In this document: one piece after another, positions 5,262 to 9,690 of the stretch
Layout: the number at the start of each line of letters is the position of its first letter
Position numbering within the stretch: the first letter of the stretch is position 1
Assembly (NCBI GenBank): GCA_016200675.1
Contig: JACQEH010000159.1
Span: 1-9,690 of the forward strand
Direction of reading: 5' to 3'
DNA length: 9,690 nt
DNA from: Chloroflexota bacterium
GTDB taxonomy: Bacteria > Chloroflexota > Limnocylindria > Limnocylindrales > CSP1-4
Program-made: the position numbers and the translations under genes
Notes under the pieces: generated by a model
Seen by the model: the letters and a program-made list of their open reading frames with translations, nothing else
Database searches by the model: none
What the model was told of the DNA's origin: nothing

Positions 5262-8183
5262 ATGAACCGCGTCGGGACCGTCCTCTGCCCGATCATCGTC
5301 GGCCGCGACGATCTCCTCGACCTGGCCGACCACCTGATCGCGGAGGCATCGAGCGGCCGGGGCCGGACGCTCTTCCTGGCCGGCCAGGCCGGCCTCGGCA
5401 AGACGCGCCTCATCCGGGCGATGGCTCGCAAGGCCGAGGCAGCCGGCCTCCGCGTCGACGGCGGCTCGGTGGCGCCCCACGACCGCCAGGTGCCCCTCGC
5501 GTCCATTCGCGAGATGGCCACGGGCATGCGCGGCAACGAGGCCTTCGGGCGGCTCTCGGAGGAGCTCCTCGCGATCGACGGCCGGCACGCCGGCGACGCC
5601 CTGGGCTCGCGGCGGCTCATCGTCCGGTCGGCCGCCGACCGGATCCTCGAGGCGATCGACCGGCCCACGCTCCTCATCTTCGACGACCTCCACTGGACGG
5701 ACGAGATGAGCCTCGAGGTCATCGGCGAGCTCGCCCGCCACGCCGCCGACCGGCCGCTCCTGCTGCTCGTGGGCTACCGCGCCGACGAGTTCCCGGTCGA
5801 CACGATCCATCACGAGTGGCGAGCGAGGCTCCTGAGCCAGCGCCACGCGGAGGAGGTCCGGCTGCGACCCCTGGCGCTGGAGGAGACCGCCATCGCCACC
5901 AACCTCATCCTCGGCGGCGACCTCCCGGCGCCGCGCGACGTGGTCGAGGCCGTCCACGAACGGACGAACGGCATCCCCCTCCACATCGAGGAGCTGCTCG
6001 CGGTCATCGACGACGAGGCCCGGGCCGACGGCCGGCGCATCCGCGACGCCCAGGTCCCGGACACGATCGGCGCCGCCGTCCTCGCCCGGGTTGCCCGGCT
6101 GTCGGAGGACGCGCGCACGGTCGCCCGGGCGGGAGCCGTCATCGGTCGCTGCTTCACGCCCGATGTCATCGCCGGGATGGTCGACCGGCCCATCGGGGAA
6201 CTCGAGCCCTGCCTCGCCGAGCTGGTGGAGGCGGCGATCATCTATCCCTTCGACTACATCGACCACGGCTATTACGACTTCCGCCACCAGCTCCTGCGGG
6301 ACGCGGTCTACGGCTCCCTGCCGCCGTCGCAGCTGCGTCGCTTCCACGCCCAGGCCGCCGAGTTCGGGATGACCCTCGAGGGCGCGAGCATCGTCCACGC
6401 CTCCCGCCATTACGAGCGGGCCGGCCTGCGCCCGCAGGCCTTCCGTTCGGCCATGACCGGGGCGCGCGAGGCAAGCCGGATCTCGGCCCGCCAGGAGGCC
6501 TTCGAGCTGTACGAGCGGGCGATCGCGAACATGCCCGCCGACCTGGCCGTCGCCGAGCAGGCGGAGCTCTACGAACGCTTCGCCGAGGCCGCCGGTGCGA
6601 TCGAGCGGAACGAGGAGTCGGCGGGCGCGGCTGCCAAGGCGCGCGAGCTGTACCTCCGAGAATGCCGGCCGCTCGACGCGGCCGGCATGCTCGCCCTCGT
6701 GTCGATCCTCCCCGCCCGCGACGGGACGCCGAGCGCCGAACTCGCCGGCTTCGTCGAGCAGGCCTTCGACGAGATCGCCGACCTGCCGGCGACGCCGGAG
6801 CGGGAGCGGCTCCGCGCCTACCTCCTGACGGTTCGGGCCGGCGACCGCTTCTTTGCCTCGGAGCTGGTGACTGCCCGCGACGACGCGCTCGCCGCGCGCG
6901 AGCTGGCCGAGTCGCTGGGCGATCGAGAGACCGTCCTCGAGGCCGACCTCCTCCTGGCCAGGATCGACATCGTCGACGGTCGCTACCAGACCGGCCTGGC
7001 CGACGGCATGCGGGCGGCCCGTGAAGCCCGCGAGGCGGGCTTCGAGTCCGTGGGCGTCACCGGCTATCGCAACCTCGCGATCCTGGCGACGCGGGTCATG
7101 GATACGCGGACGGCCGACCAGGCGCTGCAGGAGGGCCTCCAGTACGCCGACGCGATCGAGCAGTCGCATTGCCGCCAGATGATGTCGACGACGATCGCCA
7201 TGCTCGACTGGGCGGGCGGTCGCTGGGACGCCGCCGACGAGCGGGCCCGCCACGAGCTCGTCCACCGCGGCTGCCGGCGAGGCGTCCTCGGCTCGATGGA
7301 CGTCATCGGGCTGGTGGCGCTCGGCCGGGGTCGACCCGACGAGGCCCGGCGCTGGCTCGGCGAGTCACTCGAGGCCGGTCGACGCATCGGCGAGGTCCAG
7401 TTCATCCTCACCCCGCTGTGGGCCCTGGCCGAGACGGATCTCGTGGCCGGCGAAGTGGACGCCGCCAACGCCCGCTGCGACGAGGGCTGGTCGATCGCCG
7501 TCGCCAGCGGCGAACGGGCGCTCTTCATCCCATTCGTGGTCACCGGCGCACGGGGCCTGATCGCCGGCCGCCGGCCCGCCGACGCGGAGCGCTGGGTCGC
7601 CCGCGCGCGAGAGCATCTCGCGGCCTGGGAGTCGATCGCCGCTCCGGCCCTGAATCACGCCGAGGGCCTCGTCCGGATGGCGAGCGGCTCGCTCGCCGCG
7701 GCTCGCGAGGCGCTGGAGCGGGCGGTCCGCGGCTGGGAGGAGCGGGGGCGCGCCTGGGAAGCCGCCTGGGCCCGCCTCGACCTGGCCCAGTCGCTCATCA
7801 GGATGAATCGCCAGGCCGATGCCGCGGCCACGCTCGTGGAGGTCCGGTCGACGGCCGAGACGCTGGGCAGCGCGCCGCTCCTGGTGCGCGCGGACGAGCT
7901 GGCCCGGGCGGGCCGCGGACGCGGGACCGTCGAGGAGCCGTGGCGGCCGCTCACGGCCCGGGAGTTCGAGGTTGCCCGGCTCATCTCGGCGGGCATGACG
8001 AACGCCGAGATCGCCGACGAGCTGGACATCGCGCCCAAGACGGCGAGCGCCCACGTCGAGCACATCCTGGCCAAGCTCGGCGTGATGCGACGGGCCGAGA
8101 TCGCGGCGTGGGCGAGCAGGATCGTCGCGGCGGCGCCCGGCCCCGTGCCGCCGGGCGCCGCCGTCGCCGCCGGACGTCGCTGA
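5262..8183 (+). CDS. LAL-type LuxR transcriptional regulator with AAA ATPase domain
   Basis: A 973-residue large ATP-binding regulator of the LuxR family (MalT-like layout). It begins with an ATPase module: IVGRDDLL entry motif (residues 12-19), Walker A GQAGLGKT (41-48), Walker B LLIFDDLHWTD (137-147) and the GYRADEF sensor-like strand (171-177). A long Ala/Leu/Glu-rich helical region of TPR-like character follows (about 330-880), usually the signal or partner sensor. A C-terminal LuxR helix-turn-helix closes it (about 896-955: PLTAREFEVARLISAG, then MTNAEIADELDIAPKTASAHVEHILAKL). The last 20 residues are an Ala/Pro-rich tail. No membrane segment is visible, so it should act in the cytoplasm on DNA. 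The ligand and targets are unknown. The adjacent divergent add gene and the palindrome upstream of its own start are the nearest candidates. The start at 5262 is chosen from the TACACT spacing and because homologous sequence begins near IVGRDD; 5196 would add 22 residues. Confidence 0.9.
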   Translation: MNRVGTVLCPIIVGRDDLLDLADHLIAEASSGRGRTLFLAGQAGLGKTRLIRAMARKAEAAGLRVDGGSVAPHDRQVPLASIREMATGMRGNEAFGRLSEELLAIDGRHAGDALGSRRLIVRSAADRILEAIDRPTLLIFDDLHWTDEMSLEVIGELARHAADRPLLLLVGYRADEFPVDTIHHEWRARLLSQRHAEEVRLRPLALEETAIATNLILGGDLPAPRDVVEAVHERTNGIPLHIEELLAVIDDEARADGRRIRDAQVPDTIGAAVLARVARLSEDARTVARAGAVIGRCFTPDVIAGMVDRPIGELEPCLAELVEAAIIYPFDYIDHGYYDFRHQLLRDAVYGSLPPSQLRRFHAQAAEFGMTLEGASIVHASRHYERAGLRPQAFRSAMTGAREASRISARQEAFELYERAIANMPADLAVAEQAELYERFAEAAGAIERNEESAGAAAKARELYLRECRPLDAAGMLALVSILPARDGTPSAELAGFVEQAFDEIADLPATPERERLRAYLLTVRAGDRFFASELVTARDDALAARELAESLGDRETVLEADLLLARIDIVDGRYQTGLADGMRAAREAREAGFESVGVTGYRNLAILATRVMDTRTADQALQEGLQYADAIEQSHCRQMMSTTIAMLDWAGGRWDAADERARHELVHRGCRRGVLGSMDVIGLVALGRGRPDEARRWLGESLEAGRRIGEVQFILTPLWALAETDLVAGEVDAANARCDEGWSIAVASGERALFIPFVVTGARGLIAGRRPADAERWVARAREHLAAWESIAAPALNHAEGLVRMASGSLAAAREALERAVRGWEERGRAWEAAWARLDLAQSLIRMNRQADAAATLVEVRSTAETLGSAPLLVRADELARAGRGRGTVEEPWRPLTAREFEVARLISAGMTNAEIADELDIAPKTASAHVEHILAKLGVMRRAEIAAWASRIVAAAPGPVPPGAAVAAGRR

Positions 8184-8236
8184 CCGGCGGACGACGTCGC
8201 GGCCGCACCCTCGCGGGTAGGAGGCGTCGACTCGGG

Positions 8237-8260
8237 CCCGCCGCGGACCGACGCGGCGGG
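8237..8260. terminator. Hairpin between convergent LAL gene and argH
   Basis: CCCGCCGCG (8237-8245) pairs perfectly with CGCGGCGGG (8252-8260) around a six-base loop, and outer GTCGA/TCGAC (8226-8230, 8263-8267) can extend the stem. It lies in the 87-bp gap between two converging stop codons, the place for a two-way terminator. No T-run is present on either strand, so activity is inferred from position and stability only. Confidence 0.45.
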
Positions 8261-8270
8261 GCTCGACGGC

Positions 8271-9520
8271 TCAGCCGCCCCCGAGCCGCTCCCGGGCGAC
8301 GCGCACGGCGGTCCTGACCCTCGCCGGCGCCGTGCCACCCACGACGTCCGCGGCCGCGAGCGCGCCTGATGGGCGCTCCGGAACGCGACGCCACGCCGGA
8401 CGAGGGCGTCGGCGACCGCCGTCGCGGTCGTGAAGCCGCCGTCGGCGGCGGCGCGCGTGCGTTCCCGATCCACGAGAAGCGTGTCGAGGAGGCCGGCCAT
8501 GACGCCGAGGGAAGCCTCGAGCGCGGCCACCGAACCGAACAGTGGGGGCACCCCCTCCTGGAGGTCTCGTTGGTAGGCCAGGGGCAGGCCCTTCAGGATG
8601 CCGAGCAGCGCCGTGAGGGCGCCGATCGAGCGCGCGGCACGGGCGCGCACCAGCTCGGCCGGATCCGGGTTGCGCTTGTTCGGCATCATCGAGCTGCCGG
8701 TCGAGAACGCATCCGCGACGCGGACGAAGCCGAAGGCCGGATTCGACCACCAGGTGATCTCCTCGGCAAGCCGGGACAGGTGGACGCCGGCGAGGGCGAC
8801 CGCGGCCAGGACCTCCACCGCGAAGTCCCGGTCTGAGACCGCGTCCATCGAGTTCGCCGTGGCGCCCGCGAAGCCGAGCTCCGCGGCGGTCGCCTCGCGA
8901 TCGAGCGGATAGCCCGCACCGGCGAGGGCCCCCGAGCCCAGCGGCGAGACGTTGAGCCGCCGGCGGGCGTCGGCGAGGCGCCCGCGGTCGCGCTCGAGCA
9001 TCTCGACGTAGGCCAGGAGGTGATGGGCCAGCAGGACCGGCTGGGCTGGCTGGATGTGGGTCGTGCCGGGCAGGATCGTCTCGATCTCGCGTTCGGCGAG
9101 GCCCACCAGGGAGCGCTCCATGGCCAGAATCCCGGCGTCGAGCCGGTCGACCGCGCGTCGCGTCCAGAGGCGAAGGTCGGTCGCCACCTGGTCGTTGCGG
9201 GAGCGTCCCGTGTGGAGCTTCCTGGCCACGGGCCCGATCCGCGCCTCGAGCGCCGCCTCGAGGTTCATGTGCACGTCCTCGAGGGCCGGGTCCCAGGCGA
9301 TCGTCCCGGCCTGGACCTCCAGGGCGAGGCCCTCGAGCCCGGCGACCAGAACGCCGGCCTCGGCGTCGGTCAGGATGCCCGCCCGGGCCAGCCCGTGGAC
9401 GTGGGCGACGGAGCCGGCGATGTCGTCGGGGGCGAGCGCCGCGTCGACCTCGATGGAGCTCGTGAACGCGGCGACACGAGGGTCCGTGTCGCCCGTGAAT
9501 CGACCACCCCAGCGCTGCAT
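8271..9520 (-). pseudogene. argH: Argininosuccinate lyase, C-terminal deletion and frameshift
   Basis: The intact enzyme splits argininosuccinate into arginine and fumarate, the last step of arginine synthesis. The first 385 codons are a normal ArgH: MQRWGGRF start, KLHTGRSRNDQVATDLRLW (101-119), PGTTHIQPAQP (151-161, catalytic His155) and the serine loop GSSMMPNKRNPDPAEL (275-290). After FRSAHQ (about base 8366) the frame is lost. The family's true ending, VVGGTAPARVRTAVRVARERLGGG, appears at once in the next frame, stopping at TGA 8273-8271. About 45 residues normally lie between these points, so a segment of length 3n+1 (roughly 135-140 bases) is missing and the junction falls within 8337-8366. 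Left as it is, translation would run on to about 7655 in antisense of the LAL gene. The active site is retained but part of the C-terminal domain is gone. It may be a genuine pseudogene or an assembly deletion. Start ATG 9520 is preceded by AGGAGG. Confidence 0.85.
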
Positions 9521-9525
9521 CGCGG

Positions 9526-9547
9526 CCTCCTGCGAGCCGCCATCGTA
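9526..9547 (-). promoter_or_regulatory. argH promoter -10 and ribosome binding site
   Basis: On the minus strand TACGAT (9547-9542) is a good TAnnnT match and AGGAGG (9531-9526) sits five bases before ATG 9520. Transcription would begin near 9535, giving a short leader of about 15 bases. So argH has its own promoter and, unlike two genes in this window, a strong Shine-Dalgarno. No clear -35 is seen. Confidence 0.5.
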
Positions 9548-9628
9548 GCGGCCTCGATCGTGGCCGGCGCCGTCGACCCCGGCGACGCGGGTCGGGTTGC
9601 GCGACGGCTTCGCCGTACCCTGCCGGAG

Positions 9629-9690
9629 CTACTCCGCCGCGACCGCAGCGCCGGCGACGGTCGCGTGCACCGGAGAGGCCGCCCGGAGGC
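9629..9690 (-). CDS. Possible C-terminal end of an unknown minus-strand gene (partial)
   Basis: A minus-strand frame is open from the window edge to TAG at 9631-9629, ending in LRAASPVHATVAGAAVAAE with G/C at nearly all third positions. A small hairpin (ACGGC/GCCGT, 9604-9616) follows the stop. The stretch is too short to identify and could equally be non-coding. Alternatively a plus-strand gene starts nearby (TACCCT at 9616-9621, GTG at 9665). Function cannot be stated. Confidence 0.22.
   Translation of the reverse strand, partial: LRAASPVHATVAGAAVAAE

Noticed and set aside
5208..7265. 685-residue open frame on the minus strand under the LAL regulator gene
   Set aside because: Antisense shadow of a strongly supported ORF with Walker and HTH motifs; its composition is that of a complement frame and no domain is visible.
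7655..8365. 3' part of the 621-codon argH frame as a genuine fused domain
   Set aside because: After FRSAHQ the sequence becomes Ser/Arg/Ala-rich, runs antisense through the LAL HTH region, and the true ArgH ending is found in another frame, so this is read-through after a frameshift.
1..9690. CRISPR arrays, tRNA or rRNA genes, transposases, attachment sites
   Set aside because: No regularly spaced direct repeats, cloverleaf-like segments, rRNA stretches or mobile-element motifs were seen by eye in the gaps, which are all short.

Overview
The window is very GC-rich (roughly 70% or more by eye), with dense coding, strongly G/C-biased third codon positions, and long antisense shadow frames. 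It contains most of an arginine biosynthesis cluster of the acetyl-cycle type. The protein types (an Add close to the mycobacterial enzyme, a YpfJ-type metallopeptidase, a large ATP-binding LuxR regulator) and apparently leaderless promoters suggest a high-GC Chloroflexota lineage (Limnocylindria-like) or an actinobacterium. I cannot decide between these from sequence alone. A metagenome-assembled origin is possible but not shown.

Layout. Bases 2-247 are the 3' end of argJ. A 133-bp gap with two strong hairpins follows. Then argB (381-1169), argR (1166-1726) and argG (1723-3009) are joined by two ATGA stop/start overlaps and read as one translationally coupled unit. After a short gap comes a membrane-anchored YpfJ-family zinc metallopeptidase (3124-3990, +). 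Its stop codon abuts the stop codon of a convergent adenosine deaminase gene, add (3991-5094, -). A 167-bp divergent region holds a perfect 10-bp inverted repeat and a likely leaderless promoter, and drives a 973-residue LAL-type LuxR regulator (5262-8183, +). Its end converges, through a hairpin, on argH (8271-9520, -). The last 140 bases have no secure gene.

How the parts work together. ArgJ recycles acetyl groups from acetylornithine to glutamate, ArgB phosphorylates N-acetylglutamate, ArgG and ArgH convert citrulline plus aspartate to arginine, and ArgR is the arginine-sensing regulator encoded inside the operon. argC, argD and argF are not in the window. argG and argH, often adjacent in bacteria, are split here by a 5.3-kb block (metallopeptidase, add, LAL regulator) with no evident role in arginine synthesis.

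Points most worth attention: argH as given lacks about 45 C-terminal codons and changes frame at the same place, so it is a broken gene or an assembly error; a 24-bp operator-like palindrome lies upstream of the LAL regulator; the argJ-argB gap is structured; ArgR has Asn for the second Asp of its arginine-binding GDD motif; and ArgB is a short form lacking the helix used for arginine feedback. I see no clear evidence of a wholly new system. The window is mostly housekeeping metabolism with some unusual regulatory architecture.
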